A stretch of 49,807 nt of DNA from Desulfuromonas sp. GTDB taxonomy: Bacteria; Desulfobacterota; Desulfuromonadia; Desulfuromonadales; BM501. Location of the stretch: NCBI RefSeq assembly GCF_002868845.1, contig NZ_PKUB01000041.1:168319-218125 (forward strand). The letters are read 5' to 3'. Each line of letters opens with the position of its first letter. The stretch's first letter is position 1. Of this stretch, positions 15,184 through 28,944 are shown piece after piece. Below the pieces are notes generated by a model. It ran no database searches. It was given only the letters and a program-made list of their open reading frames with translations, and had not been told where the DNA came from. The position numbers and the translations under genes were made by a program.

Positions 15184-15915
15184 GTGACCAAACTGTTCAA
15201 ACCGATCCGACCCAAAAAGATCTCCGAGGAGATTGTCGAACAGATCAAAGGCCTGATCTCGAAGGGGCAACTCAAGCCGGGCGACAGGGTCCCCTCGGAA
15301 AGGGATCTGGCCTCTCTGTTCGGAGTCAGTCGCCCTTCGGTGCGCGAGGCCCTGATGGTCCTCGATGCGATGGGCCTGGTCGAGTCACGCCAGGGCGGGG
15401 GAACCTTTGTCCGGTCCCTCACCGAGGCCTCCCTGGCCGACCCCCTGACCACCATGGTTGAGAAAAACCCCCACATGCTCCAGGCCCTCGTGGAGGTCCG
15501 AAAGGGGCTCGAGTGCTGGTCGGCCTATCTGGCCGCCACCCGGGCGACCGAAGAGGAGATCGCCGAACTGGGCCGGATCTTCAATGAGATGAAAGACCAG
15601 GCCGCCTCGGGAGGGTGGGACCCCAAGATCGACTCCAAGTTCCATTATGTCATAACCAACGCCACCCATAACACCATTCAACTCCACCTTCTCAACACCA
15701 TTCACGGCCTGTTCGATGCCACCATCCACGTGGCCCTCACCGAGTTCTACAGCCGCGAAGGGTATCTAAAACCCCTCCTCGATCAGCATCGGGACATCTA
15801 CGACGCCATCGCCCACCGCGATCCCGAGGAGTCCAGAACCAAAATGAGGGAACACCTTGAATTCGTCGAAGAGAAGATGCGGATTCTCGAGGCCGAATCG
15901 CTCAAGGATCTCTGA
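15184..15915 (+). CDS. FadR/PdhR-type GntR-family regulator (FCD domain)
   Basis: 243 residues from GTG at 15184, preceded by GGGGAGAAG. An ATG at 15142 lies upstream of the probable transcription start and inside the promoter, so it is rejected. The DNA-binding domain reads ISEEIVEQIKGLISKGQLKPGDRVPSERDLA in part, then SRPSVREALMVLDAMGLVESRQGGGTFV, the FadR-subgroup winged helix. The C-terminal FCD domain includes DSKFHYVITNATHN and later DQHRDIYDAI, giving the Asp/His metal-site pattern of PdhR/LldR. It probably responds to pyruvate, lactate or another carboxylate. Targets other than its own promoter are not visible here. Confidence 0.9.
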   Translation: MTKLFKPIRPKKISEEIVEQIKGLISKGQLKPGDRVPSERDLASLFGVSRPSVREALMVLDAMGLVESRQGGGTFVRSLTEASLADPLTTMVEKNPHMLQALVEVRKGLECWSAYLAATRATEEEIAELGRIFNEMKDQAASGGWDPKIDSKFHYVITNATHNTIQLHLLNTIHGLFDATIHVALTEFYSREGYLKPLLDQHRDIYDAIAHRDPEESRTKMREHLEFVEEKMRILEAESLKDL

Positions 15916-15938
15916 CCCCCTCCCCCTCCGGAACAACC

Positions 15939-15969
15939 AAAAAGGGCGGCCCTTTCGGACCGCCCTTTT
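15939..15969. terminator. Bidirectional rho-independent terminator
   Basis: An AAAAGGGCGG...CCGCCCTTTT stem between the convergent ends of the FadR-type regulator and atpC. It is flanked by A and T runs on opposite sides, so it serves both strands. Confidence 0.9.
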
Positions 15970-16008
15970 CTTTGAATGTTTCCTTATTTTCCGAAACCGG
16001 GGTGAAAC

Positions 16009-16431
16009 CTAGTGGCCCCGCCGAGAGTCTCGCCCGGCCACCTGGATGCGGATCATGGCCCGCTCCAGGGCCGCCTCCATGACCTTGTAGCCCTTGTCCT
16101 CGGGAGAAAGCTTCTTGAGGGCCTCCTCGGCGCGCCCGAGGGCGGCCTTGGCCCGCTCCAAGTCGATCTCGTCCGCAGGCTCGGCGGTCTCCACCAGAAC
16201 GGTCACCTTGCCAGCTTCAACCTCCACGTAGCCCCAGTTGACAGCCACATGAAAGTCCTCACCCCCTTTGCGGTAGGAGAGCTCACCGATCTTGAGGGTG
16301 GTCAGCATCGGTGTGTGACCGGGAAGAATGCCGAACTCGCCGACCGCACCCGGCGCGGTGATCTCATCAACGTCCTCTGAGAGCACCTTTTTATAGGGCG
16401 TGACCATTTCCAGCTTGAGTGTCTCTGCCAT
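16009..16431 (-). CDS. atpC: ATP synthase F1 subunit epsilon
   Basis: 140 residues, normal length. Epsilon landmarks are LKLEMVTPYKKVLSEDVDEITAPGAVGEFGILPGHTPMLT in segments near the N-terminus (beta-sandwich) and a C-terminal two-helix region (ERAKAALGRAEEALKK). It couples the rotor and inhibits ATP hydrolysis. It is the last gene of the atp operon, 56 nt after atpD, and is followed by a strong bidirectional terminator. Confidence 0.97.
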   Translation of the reverse strand: MAETLKLEMVTPYKKVLSEDVDEITAPGAVGEFGILPGHTPMLTTLKIGELSYRKGGEDFHVAVNWGYVEVEAGKVTVLVETAEPADEIDLERAKAALGRAEEALKKLSPEDKGYKVMEAALERAMIRIQVAGRDSRRGH

Positions 16432-16487
16432 GCCAAACGTCCTTTATCGGTAGGCGGGGCAAGGCTGCCCCGCCGCTGCTGCTTCGG

Positions 16488-18819
<2,332 letters not shown>

Positions 18820-18843
18820 CTATCTAAACCTTCTGTTTACGGT

Positions 18844-20361
<1,518 letters not shown>

Positions 20362-20364
20362 TTA

Positions 20365-20907
20365 TCACCCCTTCTGTAAGGTATCTTCAATCCGCTTCAG
20401 CTGAGTTCTTATTGTTCCGTCAAAGACCCTGCCCCCGATCTGGGCCTGCAGGCCGCCGATCAGCGAGGGGTCGATTTCCACCGTCAATTTCACCGTTTTG
20501 CCGGTCTGCTTCTCCAGGCCGGAGCCGATTGCGCTGACCTGGCCTTCGGCGAGCTGCGCCGCCGAGGTGATATTGGCGCGCAAGGTCCCCGAGAGTTCGT
20601 CGGCCAGGCCGCGAAAATTACCCTCGATCTGGGAAAGGTACTTGAGACGGTCCTTCTCGAGAAGCAACCCGAGGAACTTGACCATTCCGTCCGAGAGCTT
20701 GAGGGCGCCCATGATGTCGCCGAGGATGGCCGCCTTCTTCTCCCTGTGGAACGACGGGCTCTCCAGGATCAGGCGAAGCATGTCCTCCGCGGCCAGCACG
20801 GAACTGACCTGGACGAGCTCTTCCCCGTACGTCTCCATCATCTTCTGCTCCGACCCGAGTTCGACCAGGGCCTTGGCATATCTCCGGGATATCGCGCTGG
20901 TACTCAA
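20365..20907 (-). CDS. atpH: ATP synthase F1 subunit delta
   Basis: 180 residues, TTG start whose codon overlaps the atpF stop (TTGA), with GGGAG upstream; this is translational coupling. It reads SAISRRYAKALVELG at the N-terminus and VKLTVEIDPSLIGGLQAQIGGRVFDGTIRTQLKRI at the C-terminus, the OSCP/delta signature. It joins F1 to the peripheral b/b' stalk. Confidence 0.96.
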   Translation of the reverse strand: MSTSAISRRYAKALVELGSEQKMMETYGEELVQVSSVLAAEDMLRLILESPSFHREKKAAILGDIMGALKLSDGMVKFLGLLLEKDRLKYLSQIEGNFRGLADELSGTLRANITSAAQLAEGQVSAIGSGLEKQTGKTVKLTVEIDPSLIGGLQAQIGGRVFDGTIRTQLKRIEDTLQKG

Positions 20908-21488
20908 TGTAACTCTCCCACTTTCTGCATGTATTCATCGACCAAACGGGTCTGATCCTGTTCGGTGATCTTCTTGTTGAGAATCTCCCTGGCAATCTCG
21001 ATGGCCAGCCGGGCCGCCTCCTGGCGCAGTTCGCCGCTCGCCTTGGACACCTCGAGAGCCGCCGCCTGCTGGGCCTCCGCCTCGATTTTCTTGGCCGTCT
21101 CTTTGGCCTCAGCCAGAATCCTGTCCCTCTCGAGCTCACCCTCTCGCTTGATCGAAGCGTAGATGTCATCGATCTCCGACGATGCCTTGGCGAGCTTCTG
21201 ATCGTACTCGGCGAACTTGGCCTCCGCCGCCTGCTGGGCGACCTTGGCCTCCTGCAGAGACTTTTCGATCCCCTCGCGGCGCCCGGCCAGGCCTTTGCGA
21301 ATCGGCTTGGTGACGAAATAGGCGAGCAGTCCGAAGGTCACGCCGAAATTCAGGCAGCGGTAGAGAAAGTCCTTGAGCAGGGCCCCGCTGTCGGCGTGGT
21401 GCTCCCCGCCCCCTCCTGAAGCCCAGGCGGCCGTAGCCAAACCCGTAACCGCCAGAACCGTGACAATTGCCGTAACATTCCGCTTCAT
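20904..21488 (-). CDS. atpF: ATP synthase F0 subunit b
   Basis: 194 residues from MKRNVTAIV, chosen for AGAGG about 7 nt upstream. An ATG at 21512 overlapping the b' stop is possible but adds only eight residues. The protein starts with a signal-like hydrophobic segment and then GGGGEHHADSG, then a membrane span (FLYRCLNFGVTFGLLAYFV) and a long charged coiled coil (about residues 65-180). It forms the stator with b'. The extra N-terminal hydrophobic segment is unusual for E. coli-type b but is seen in this bacterial group. Confidence 0.93.
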   Translation of the reverse strand: MKRNVTAIVTVLAVTGLATAAWASGGGGEHHADSGALLKDFLYRCLNFGVTFGLLAYFVTKPIRKGLAGRREGIEKSLQEAKVAQQAAEAKFAEYDQKLAKASSEIDDIYASIKREGELERDRILAEAKETAKKIEAEAQQAAALEVSKASGELRQEAARLAIEIAREILNKKITEQDQTRLVDEYMQKVGELH

Positions 21489-21511
21489 TTTCAAACCTCT
21501 GGTCCGCTCCA

Positions 21512-21937
21512 TTAGAGTTTTCTTCCCAGAACCTTGGAGGCGACTTGAGCCGCCAGGGTTTCGCTCTCGCTGCGCAGAGCCTTGCGGGCCCCCTGTGCCT
21601 CGGCAGCCACCTTGCTCTTGATGACCTGAAGCTGGTCGGCCGCTTTCTCCCGGGCTGCGCCGATGATCACCGACTCCTCCTTGGCGGCACCCTGACGCAG
21701 TTGGGCCCGCTCCCGGCTTCCCTTCTGCTTGGCCTCCTGAAGCTGCGCCTGGTAACGATCCATCTTCTCAGCCACCTGGGCCTCGAGGTCCTTGGCCTTC
21801 TGGTAGGACCCGTCCATGGTCTGCTGACGCTGACTCATGATGGCCCGCAGGGGACGATACAGGACGAAGTGGAGAATCGCCATCAATAGGAAGAAATTGA
21901 AAAATTGAAGCAACAAGGTCCAGTCGAGATTGATCAC
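21512..21937 (-). CDS. ATP synthase F0 subunit b' (second b-type subunit)
   Basis: 141 residues, GTG start with GAGGTG upstream. It has one N-terminal membrane span (LLQFFNFFLLMAILHFVLYRPL) and a coiled-coil tail. It is the first gene of the operon, so the operon order is b'-b-delta-alpha-gamma-beta-epsilon. The a and c subunit genes (atpB, atpE) are not in the window, meaning the F0 rotor/channel genes must lie elsewhere. Paired b/b' stators occur in Desulfuromonadales, cyanobacteria and alphaproteobacteria. Its leader contains a probable GntR operator. Confidence 0.9.
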   Translation of the reverse strand: MINLDWTLLLQFFNFFLLMAILHFVLYRPLRAIMSQRQQTMDGSYQKAKDLEAQVAEKMDRYQAQLQEAKQKGSRERAQLRQGAAKEESVIIGAAREKAADQLQVIKSKVAAEAQGARKALRSESETLAAQVASKVLGRKL

Positions 21938-21979
21938 TGCAACACCTCTTCGGGGTTCTCCGGGCCGGAGCCGATAAAG

Positions 21980-21994
21980 AGTATACTGTATACA
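21980..21994 (-). promoter_or_regulatory. GntR-type operator upstream of the ATP synthase operon
   Basis: The minus strand reads TGTATACAGTATACT. This differs at one base from the 15-bp dyad in the promoter of the GntR/FCD regulator at 12013-12027. It ends 43 bases upstream of the b' start codon, compared with 40 bases for the regulator's own site. The TATACT within it may serve as the -10 hexamer, so binding should repress the operon. Confidence 0.65.
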
Positions 21995-22008
21995 AAAAAT
22001 GAATGATT

Positions 22009-22035
22009 AAAAAAATTGCCCCGCCGGAGGGGCAA
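22009..22035 (-). terminator. Rho-independent terminator between the bactofilin gene and the atp operon
   Basis: On the minus strand, TTGCCCC, a six-base loop, then GGGGCAA followed by seven T residues. It separates the parAB-bactofilin transcript from the ATP synthase operon. Confidence 0.9.
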
Positions 22036-22109
22036 AACAGGCAATGCTTACCATGATGCTCAGCGTATTGTCAAGATCTTTTACCATCGTTTCGCTGATT
22101 GCCCGTCTT

Positions 22110-22508
22110 TCAGTCCCCCTCGACCGCGGACGGTTCTTCGCCCGACATATTGAGGGTACCGTTAAAGACGACACCCTCCTCCACGGTCAGGACCGGGGTC
22201 TCGATGCTTCCCTCGACCCGAGCCGGGGCCCGCAACTCCACCCGGGTTGCAGCCTTGATGGTCCCCCGAAAACGCCCGCTCAGGACCAGGGTGCCGACCA
22301 AGACCTCGGCCTGCAGGTCGGCGCCCTCGCCGACAATGAGGGTGTCCTTTGAAGAGATCTCGCCACGAAAGGTGCCGTCCAGGCGAACGATTTCGTTGAA
22401 GACCAGCTTTCCGTCAAATTGACTGCCGGGTCCCAAAAAAGCTTTGATATCGCTCTTTGCGAGGGATGTGTCTTTCTTCATGGGCGCCTTGTCCTTCTTG
22501 CTGAACAT
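22110..22508 (-). CDS. Bactofilin family cytoskeletal protein
   Basis: 132 residues. A short charged tail (MFSKKDKAPMKKDTSLAKSD) precedes a bactofilin core of regular beta-helix turns (GSQFDGKLVFNEIVRLDGTFRGEI, then LIVGEGADLQAEVLVGTLVLSGRFRGTI), with about one turn per 17-20 residues. Bactofilins form nucleotide-free filaments that scaffold polar or envelope processes; in Myxococcus, bactofilins help position ParAB-parS. Placement 23 nt downstream of parB fits a link to chromosome segregation. A terminator follows it. Confidence 0.92.
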   Translation of the reverse strand: MFSKKDKAPMKKDTSLAKSDIKAFLGPGSQFDGKLVFNEIVRLDGTFRGEISSKDTLIVGEGADLQAEVLVGTLVLSGRFRGTIKAATRVELRAPARVEGSIETPVLTVEEGVVFNGTLNMSGEEPSAVEGD

Positions 22509-22531
22509 AAGTGTATGCCGTCTTCGCCGGG

Positions 22532-23383
<852 letters not shown>

Positions 23384-23384
23384 G

Positions 23385-24152
23385 TCAGTGTCCTGATGTC
23401 TGGATGATCTCTTTTGCCAGGTCCAAATAAGCGTTCGAGCCCCGCGAGTTGACATCGTAAAGGAGGACCGGCAGACCGTGACTGGGCGCCTCGGAGAGCC
23501 TCACGTTGCGCGGAATCACGGTCTGAAAGACCTGGCCGTCGAAATGACGGCGGATCTCGTCGCTGACCTGATGAGAGAGGTTGTTGCGCCCATCGAACAT
23601 GGTCAGCAGGATGCCGCAGATACCGAGACGGGGATTGAGCTGCTTCTGGATGAGGCGAATGGTTTTGGTCAACTGGCTCAACCCCTCCATGGCGTAGTAC
23701 TCGCACTGCAGGGGGATCAGCACCGAATCCGCAGCGGTGAGCGCATTGACGGTCAGCAGGCCGAGGGAGGGGGGGCAATCGATAAGGATGTAATCGTATT
23801 CGTCCCGAATCGAACCGAGCACCCCCTGGAGCTTGACCTCTCTTGCGATGGCCGAGACGAGTTCGATCTCGGCGCCGGTCAGGTCAGGGTTGGAGGGAAG
23901 AACGTCCAGATGCTCCAGCGCGGTGCGCACCCGGATCTCCCGGGTCTCCACCTCCCCCAGCAGGGCGTGGTAGATGGTCAACTCCTGGGCCCCCTTGTCG
24001 ATACCGACCCCGCTGCAGGCGTTGGCCTGAGGATCCATGTCGACCAGCAGGGTCCGCTTCTCTGCCGCGGCCAGGGAGGCGGCCAGGTTGACCGCGGTTG
24101 TGGTCTTCCCCACCCCCCCTTTTTGATTCGCGACCGCGATGGTCTGGGCCAT
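23385..24152 (-). CDS. parA: Chromosome partitioning ATPase ParA/Soj
   Basis: 255 residues. The deviant Walker A motif KGGVGKTTTAVNLAASLA is at residues 11-28 with the signature Lys, followed by LLVDMDPQANACSGVG (A') and YILIDCPPSLGLLTVNAL (Walker B). It is a short chromosomal Soj-type ParA without the N-terminal helix-turn-helix of plasmid types. It binds DNA with ATP and drives origin movement with ParB. It is the first gene of the parA-parB-bactofilin unit, after a terminator that closes the rsmG transcript. Confidence 0.97.
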   Translation of the reverse strand: MAQTIAVANQKGGVGKTTTAVNLAASLAAAEKRTLLVDMDPQANACSGVGIDKGAQELTIYHALLGEVETREIRVRTALEHLDVLPSNPDLTGAEIELVSAIAREVKLQGVLGSIRDEYDYILIDCPPSLGLLTVNALTAADSVLIPLQCEYYAMEGLSQLTKTIRLIQKQLNPRLGICGILLTMFDGRNNLSHQVSDEIRRHFDGQVFQTVIPRNVRLSEAPSHGLPVLLYDVNSRGSNAYLDLAKEIIQTSGH

Positions 24153-24220
24153 GCTTTCCTCTCCTTGCGTCCTATTTCGGGGCTCGAAAGATTAACATAT
24201 CGCCCGCACCCCTGAAAAGC

Positions 24221-24247
24221 AAAAAGCTCGCAAAACCCGAGCCTTTT
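24221..24247 (-). terminator. Terminator after rsmG
   Basis: On the minus strand, AAAAGGCTCG, loop, CGAGCTTTTT, then GCTTTT. It lies between rsmG and parA and marks the end of the yidC-jag-mnmE-mnmG-rsmG run. Confidence 0.75.
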
Positions 24248-24301
24248 CAGTCAAATAGCACATATTGGGGATACAGCCCACCCCCACCCCACATCTTGGG
24301 T

Positions 24302-24964
24302 CTAGGGACGGGAGATCGACTCCTCCATCACCACCAGGGTGCGCTCCGCACCCGAGGCGGGCAACCGGAACCGCTCCAGGGACGAGCACCGCAGCCCCAA
24401 AGCCTCCAGGCGGAAAAGATCTTCTCCCAACTCCCTCTCACCTTCGCTCCCCTTCATGGCCACGATCCGCCCCCCGGAGGCCAAAAAGGGCCTGGCCAGT
24501 CGGGCAAAATCCCCCAGGGACGCAAAGGCCCTGGAGACCACCAGGTCGAAACCGGCCGCCCGCCCCGCCTGCCCGGCCAACCCTTCGACCCTGGCATGCA
24601 GGGGCTCGAATCCGGAGAGGCCGAGACTGCGCACCACATGACGCTGGAAGGAGACCTTCTTGCCCACAGCATCCACCGAAACCACTTTCAACCCCCGCAG
24701 GGCGAGCTTTACGGGGAGGCTCGGAAAACCGCCTCCGGATCCTATGTCGAGAAGGCGTTCGGTCCCCTCCAGCAGGGGCACCAGGGACAGGGAATCGACC
24801 AAGTGTTTTTCAAGGGCATCGAGGGGGTCGGTGATGGCGGTGAGATTAATGCGCCGGTTCCAGCGCAGCAATTCGTCCAATAGCCAGAGCATGGGATCGA
24901 GGGCCTCCCCGGGCACCTCGATCCGCAGCCGATCCAACTGCCCGATCAACACTTCCCTGTGCAC
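24302..24964 (-). CDS. rsmG: 16S rRNA (guanine527-N7)-methyltransferase
   Basis: 220 residues. The GTG start has AAGGGGTG upstream, 4 nt past the mnmG stop. Motifs are WNRRINLTAITDPLDALEKHLVDSL, the SAM-binding LLDIGSGGGFPSLPVKLAL and the catalytic-region VVSRAFASL. It methylates G527 of 16S rRNA; loss causes low-level streptomycin resistance. It belongs to the standard mnmE-mnmG-rsmG block. Confidence 0.96.
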   Translation of the reverse strand: MHREVLIGQLDRLRIEVPGEALDPMLWLLDELLRWNRRINLTAITDPLDALEKHLVDSLSLVPLLEGTERLLDIGSGGGFPSLPVKLALRGLKVVSVDAVGKKVSFQRHVVRSLGLSGFEPLHARVEGLAGQAGRAAGFDLVVSRAFASLGDFARLARPFLASGGRIVAMKGSEGERELGEDLFRLEALGLRCSSLERFRLPASGAERTLVVMEESISRP

Positions 24965-24968
24965 GGCA

Positions 24969-26828
24969 TCACCCCTTGCGCAGCAGAACAGCCAAAATAG
25001 CCACCGCCGCAGGGGTAACCCCGGGAATCATGGAGGCCTGCCCCAGGGTCAAGGGCCGCACCTGTTTGAGCTTCTCCAAAACCTCCATGGAGAGACCCCC
25101 GACGGTGTCGTAGTCGAAATCGGGGGAAATCTTCACCATCTCGGTCTTGCGGAACCGCTCCACCTGCTCGAGCTGCCGCCGGATATAGCCAGCGTACTTC
25201 GTAGAGATCTCCAACTGCTCGAGAACCTCGCCCCCCAGCGCCGCAAGCCCCTCGTCCAGAAAGAGCAGGTCGTCGACTCCGATTTCGGGCCGTCGCAGCA
25301 ACTCCTCCAGGGAGGCCCCGTTTTTGAGGTCGCTGATGCCGAGGCGCTCCAGCGTATCGACGGCCGAGGGAGCCACCCGGGCCGATCCGAGCCGCCCCCT
25401 GCCCCTCTCCACCCCGTCCATCTTCGCGGCGAAACGCTCCCAACGCTCATCATTGACCAGTCCGACCCTCCGGCCCAACCCGGTAAGGCGCTGGTCGGCA
25501 TTGTCCTCCCTCAACAGAAGGCGATATTCGGCGCGGGACGTGAACATCCGGTAGGGCTCCGACGTCCCGAGGTTCACCAGGTCGTCGATAAGGACCCCGA
25601 CATACCCCTCGTCCCGCCCGACCACCAGGGGCTCCATGTCGCGAACCCGGCAGGCGGCGTTGACCCCCGCCACCAAGCCCTGGGCCGCCGCCTCTTCATA
25701 ACCGGAGGTCCCGTTGATCTGACCGGCGTGGTAAAGTCCGGCGATAGCCTTGGTCTCCAGGGTCGGGCAAAGCTGCACCGGGTCGACGTAATCGTACTCG
25801 ATGGCGTAGCCCGGCCGCATGATCTCCACCCGTTCGAGGCCGGGAATGGTCCGCAGGAAGGCCAACTGGACATCCGGGGGCAGGGAGGTGGAGACCCCGT
25901 TGGGATAAACCTCGGCGGTTTCCAGCCCCTCCGGCTCGAGAAAGATCTGGTGCTGCTCCTTCTCCGGGAAGCGGACAACCTTGTCCTCGATGGAGGGGCA
26001 GTAGCGGGGACCCACCCCCTCGATGACCCCACTGTAAAGGGGCGAGCGGTCGAGACCGCCAAGAATGATTTCGTGGGTGCGGGGATTGGTATAGGTGATA
26101 TGGCAGGGAACCTGCTTCCGGTCCAGGGGCCCCGCGAGAAAAGAGAAGGGCCTGGGAGGATCGTCCCCGTACTGGGGCTCCAGCACCGAGAAGTCGATAG
26201 AGTGGCTATCGAGGCGCGCCGGGGTTCCCGTCTTGAGACGGCCCACCCGCAACCCGAGGGATGCCAACTGCTCCGAAAGCCCTTCGGAAGACGGCTCCCC
26301 CGCCCTTCCCCCGGAATAACTAGAAAGCCCAACATGAATGAGCCCGCGCAGAAAAGTCCCCGTGGTCAACACGACGGTCCGACCGCGGAAGACGATCCCC
26401 TCACGGGTCTCCACCCCGCACACCCGGCTGCCGTCGACCAGAAGCCTGGCCACCACCCCCTGCTTGAGATCGAGCCCGCCCTGAGCCTCAACCACCCCCT
26501 TCATGCGGGCTCCGTAGAGGCGGCGGTCGGCCTGCGCCCGGGAAGCGCGCACGGCCGGACCCTTCTTGGTGTTCAAGGTGCGAAACTGAATCCCCGTTGC
26601 GTCGATATTGTGGGCCATCTCGCCGCCGAGCGCATCGATCTCCCTGACCAAATGTCCCTTGGCCAGGCCGCCGATGGCCGGATTGCACGACATCTGGGCG
26701 ACCGCGTCGAGACTAAGGTTGAGCAGCAGAGTCCGACACCCCATGCGGGCCGCAGCCAGGGCAGCCTCGCACCCCGCATGGCCGGCTCCAACCACAATGA
26801 CACAATAAGATTTACCGTAGGTTGACAT
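24969..26828 (-). CDS. mnmG: tRNA uridine-5-carboxymethylaminomethyl modification enzyme MnmG
   Basis: 619 residues, family length. The FAD-binding [19 protein letters not shown] is at about residues 12-30; GidA signatures [18 protein letters not shown] and [20 protein letters not shown] are present. The C-terminal helical domain ([19 protein letters not shown], then SIPG-like SMIPGVTPA) binds MnmE/tRNA. It works with MnmE to modify wobble U34 in tRNAs. Confidence 0.98.
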   Translation of the reverse strand: MSTYGKSYCVIVVGAGHAGCEAALAAARMGCRTLLLNLSLDAVAQMSCNPAIGGLAKGHLVREIDALGGEMAHNIDATGIQFRTLNTKKGPAVRASRAQADRRLYGARMKGVVEAQGGLDLKQGVVARLLVDGSRVCGVETREGIVFRGRTVVLTTGTFLRGLIHVGLSSYSGGRAGEPSSEGLSEQLASLGLRVGRLKTGTPARLDSHSIDFSVLEPQYGDDPPRPFSFLAGPLDRKQVPCHITYTNPRTHEIILGGLDRSPLYSGVIEGVGPRYCPSIEDKVVRFPEKEQHQIFLEPEGLETAEVYPNGVSTSLPPDVQLAFLRTIPGLERVEIMRPGYAIEYDYVDPVQLCPTLETKAIAGLYHAGQINGTSGYEEAAAQGLVAGVNAACRVRDMEPLVVGRDEGYVGVLIDDLVNLGTSEPYRMFTSRAEYRLLLREDNADQRLTGLGRRVGLVNDERWERFAAKMDGVERGRGRLGSARVAPSAVDTLERLGISDLKNGASLEELLRRPEIGVDDLLFLDEGLAALGGEVLEQLEISTKYAGYIRRQLEQVERFRKTEMVKISPDFDYDTVGGLSMEVLEKLKQVRPLTLGQASMIPGVTPAAVAILAVLLRKG

Positions 26829-26893
26829 TTTCCGATCCGCCCAAATCGAAGACCACCACTGCGCCCCGCCCCCGCCAAACAGAAACGAGGAAC

Positions 26894-26909
26894 TGTTCCA
26901 CGTGAAACA
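26894..26909. promoter_or_regulatory. parS site (ParB binding site)
   Basis: TGTTCCACGTGAAACA matches the bacterial parS consensus TGTTTCACGTGAAACA at 15 of 16 positions. It lies in the 86-base gap between mnmE and mnmG, about 5 kb from dnaA, and parA/parB are encoded nearby, so a functional centromere is very likely. Confidence 0.92.
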
Positions 26910-26914
26910 TCGCC

Positions 26915-28282
26915 CTACTTGCCAATACAGAACCGGGTAAAGATCCGCTCCAGGATTTCGTCGGGTGCGGTCTCGCCGGTGATTTCACCGAGAGCGTCCA
27001 GGGTCTCGTGTAAATCGAGGGCAAGAAACTCGGGGGAAGAGTTCCCCGTCAGCCCCGCCCTAAAAACACCGAGGCACTGGCTTGCCCGGAGAAGCGCCTC
27101 CCGGTGCCGGCGATCGCTCAGAAGGGTCGTCTCGCGCCCCTCGGTGCCGCCATCGCCCCCGAATCGTCCGGCCACGGTCTCTTCGAGTTTTGCGATCCCC
27201 TCACCCGAACGGACCGAAACGGTCACCCGAGGGAGATCCAAAAATGCCTCCGGGAGCGGGACCTGGGGAAGGTCCCCCTTGTTGACCACGAGAAGAACCT
27301 GGGCATCTCGGCAGGCCTGGAGCGCAAGACGGTCTTCGTCCCCGACCTGCCGACTGCCGTCGACAACGAGGAGAACCAGGTCTGCACTCGCCACCTTGTC
27401 CCGGGCCCGCCTGACCCCCTCGGCTTCGACGGGGTCGGTGGTGCTGCGGACCCCGGCGGTGTCGACCAGCCGAAGGGGGAGGCCGTGCAGAACAAGACTT
27501 TCCTCGAGGGTGTCCCTCGTGGTTCCGGGGATGTCCGTAACGATGGCCCGGGCCTCCCCGAGAAGAACGTTCATCAGAGAACTCTTGCCGACATTGGGGC
27601 GGCCGAGAATGAGGACCGCCAACCCCTCCCGCAAGACCCTGCCGGACTCAAAAGTCGCCAGGAGTCGATCCATCTCATCCTGAAGGTGCCGGGCCCCCTT
27701 CTCCAGACGATCGAACCCGGCCGGCTGAATGTCTTCTTCGGGAAAGTCGATATGGGCCTCGACTTCGGCGAGAAAATCGGCGGTCCGCTCCCGGAAGCCA
27801 TGAATGGCACGCGAAAGGCGGCCCTCCATTTGCCCAAGAGCAACATGGGAGGCCGCCTCGGAACGGGCTCGTATCAATTCGACCACCGCCTCGGCCTGGG
27901 CGAGGTCGATCCGCCCGTTGAGGAAGGCCCTCAGGGTGAACTCCCCGGGGCGGGCGATCCGGGCCCCGCCCTCGACCAGCAGGTCGAGAATCCGCCTCAT
28001 GACCACGGGCCCGCCGTGGCAATGGATTTCCGCCACGTCTTCCCGGGTGTAGGAGCGGGGTTTGCGCATCAGTACGGCCATCACCTCATCGACGACCGAG
28101 CCTTCGGACTCCTGAACAAAACCATGGTAAAGACGGTGCGACTCCAGGGATCCGATATCTGCCGTCGGGCGGAAAATCTTTTTCAGCAGGCCTTCGGCGG
28201 CCTCCCCGGACAGGCGGACAATCCCCACCCCGCCTTCCCCAGTCGGGGTTGCGGGAGCGACAATGGTGTGTTCGCGATCCAT
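26915..28282 (-). CDS. mnmE: tRNA modification GTPase MnmE
   Basis: 455 residues. An N-terminal formyl-THF-binding domain ([21 protein letters not shown]) is followed by a helical domain interrupted by the G domain: P-loop [13 protein letters not shown] at about residues 228-240, switch region [13 protein letters not shown], and DTAGVR. The C-terminus is FCIGK, the catalytic Cys motif. Partner of MnmG; the two genes are adjacent, separated only by parS. Confidence 0.98.
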   Translation of the reverse strand: MDREHTIVAPATPTGEGGVGIVRLSGEAAEGLLKKIFRPTADIGSLESHRLYHGFVQESEGSVVDEVMAVLMRKPRSYTREDVAEIHCHGGPVVMRRILDLLVEGGARIARPGEFTLRAFLNGRIDLAQAEAVVELIRARSEAASHVALGQMEGRLSRAIHGFRERTADFLAEVEAHIDFPEEDIQPAGFDRLEKGARHLQDEMDRLLATFESGRVLREGLAVLILGRPNVGKSSLMNVLLGEARAIVTDIPGTTRDTLEESLVLHGLPLRLVDTAGVRSTTDPVEAEGVRRARDKVASADLVLLVVDGSRQVGDEDRLALQACRDAQVLLVVNKGDLPQVPLPEAFLDLPRVTVSVRSGEGIAKLEETVAGRFGGDGGTEGRETTLLSDRRHREALLRASQCLGVFRAGLTGNSSPEFLALDLHETLDALGEITGETAPDEILERIFTRFCIGK

Positions 28283-28286
28283 CGCC

Positions 28287-28925
28287 TTAATCCTTCCGCC
28301 GGGCGAGAATCATTTTGCGCTCGGGACCGGGCCCAATGGAGCGGACCTCGATCCCGGGCTCTTCCCTGACCAGCCGATGTACGATCTCCCGCTCCCCCGC
28401 GGGCATGGGACGAAGGGTGGCCGGGCGCCCGGACCGCCGGACCTGCCCGACCAGGCGCCGAACGAGGCGAGCAATGGAAACCGCCCGCCGCTTCCGGTAT
28501 CCTTCGGCATCGAGGGTGATTCTGGTGCGCTCGGGAACGACCCGATCCGTCAGGGTCGATACGAGGGACTGGAGGGCATCGAGGGTCTGTCCATGCCGCC
28601 CGATGACCAGGCGGGTATCCTCGCCGGAAATGAGCAGTTCGATCCCCTCCCCCACCCCCTCCACATGGACACTGGCCTGTAGGCCGGCCAGCAGAAGAAG
28701 ATGTTCGGTCACCCTCCGGGCGATACAGGACGCGTCGACAAGGCGAATTCGAGCCCTGGCCGGACGCACCCCGAAGAGGCCGAAAACCCCCCGGGAGGGA
28801 GCCTGCAGTACGTCGACAACGACCTCGGCCCGACTGCACCCAAACTTCTCGAGCCCCATCTCGACCGCTGAGTCGAGACAGGGAGCGCTCGTTTCGATTT
28901 CCAGAAGGTCCTTAACCCGTCTCAT
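28287..28925 (-). CDS. jag: Jag/SpoIIIJ-associated RNA-binding protein (KhpB-like)
   Basis: 212 residues. A Jag-N domain (residues 1-50, with GVFGLFGVRPARARIRL) is followed by a KH domain (ISGEDTRLVIGRHGQTLDALQSLVS, GxxG = GRHG) and an R3H domain (LRPMPAGEREIVHRLV, then IGPGPERKMILARR). It is an RNA chaperone-type protein usually encoded next to yidC, as here, with 19 nt between them. Confidence 0.93.
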   Translation of the reverse strand: MRRVKDLLEIETSAPCLDSAVEMGLEKFGCSRAEVVVDVLQAPSRGVFGLFGVRPARARIRLVDASCIARRVTEHLLLLAGLQASVHVEGVGEGIELLISGEDTRLVIGRHGQTLDALQSLVSTLTDRVVPERTRITLDAEGYRKRRAVSIARLVRRLVGQVRRSGRPATLRPMPAGEREIVHRLVREEPGIEVRSIGPGPERKMILARRKD

Positions 28926-28944
28926 GGCACGGCAATAAACGCTC

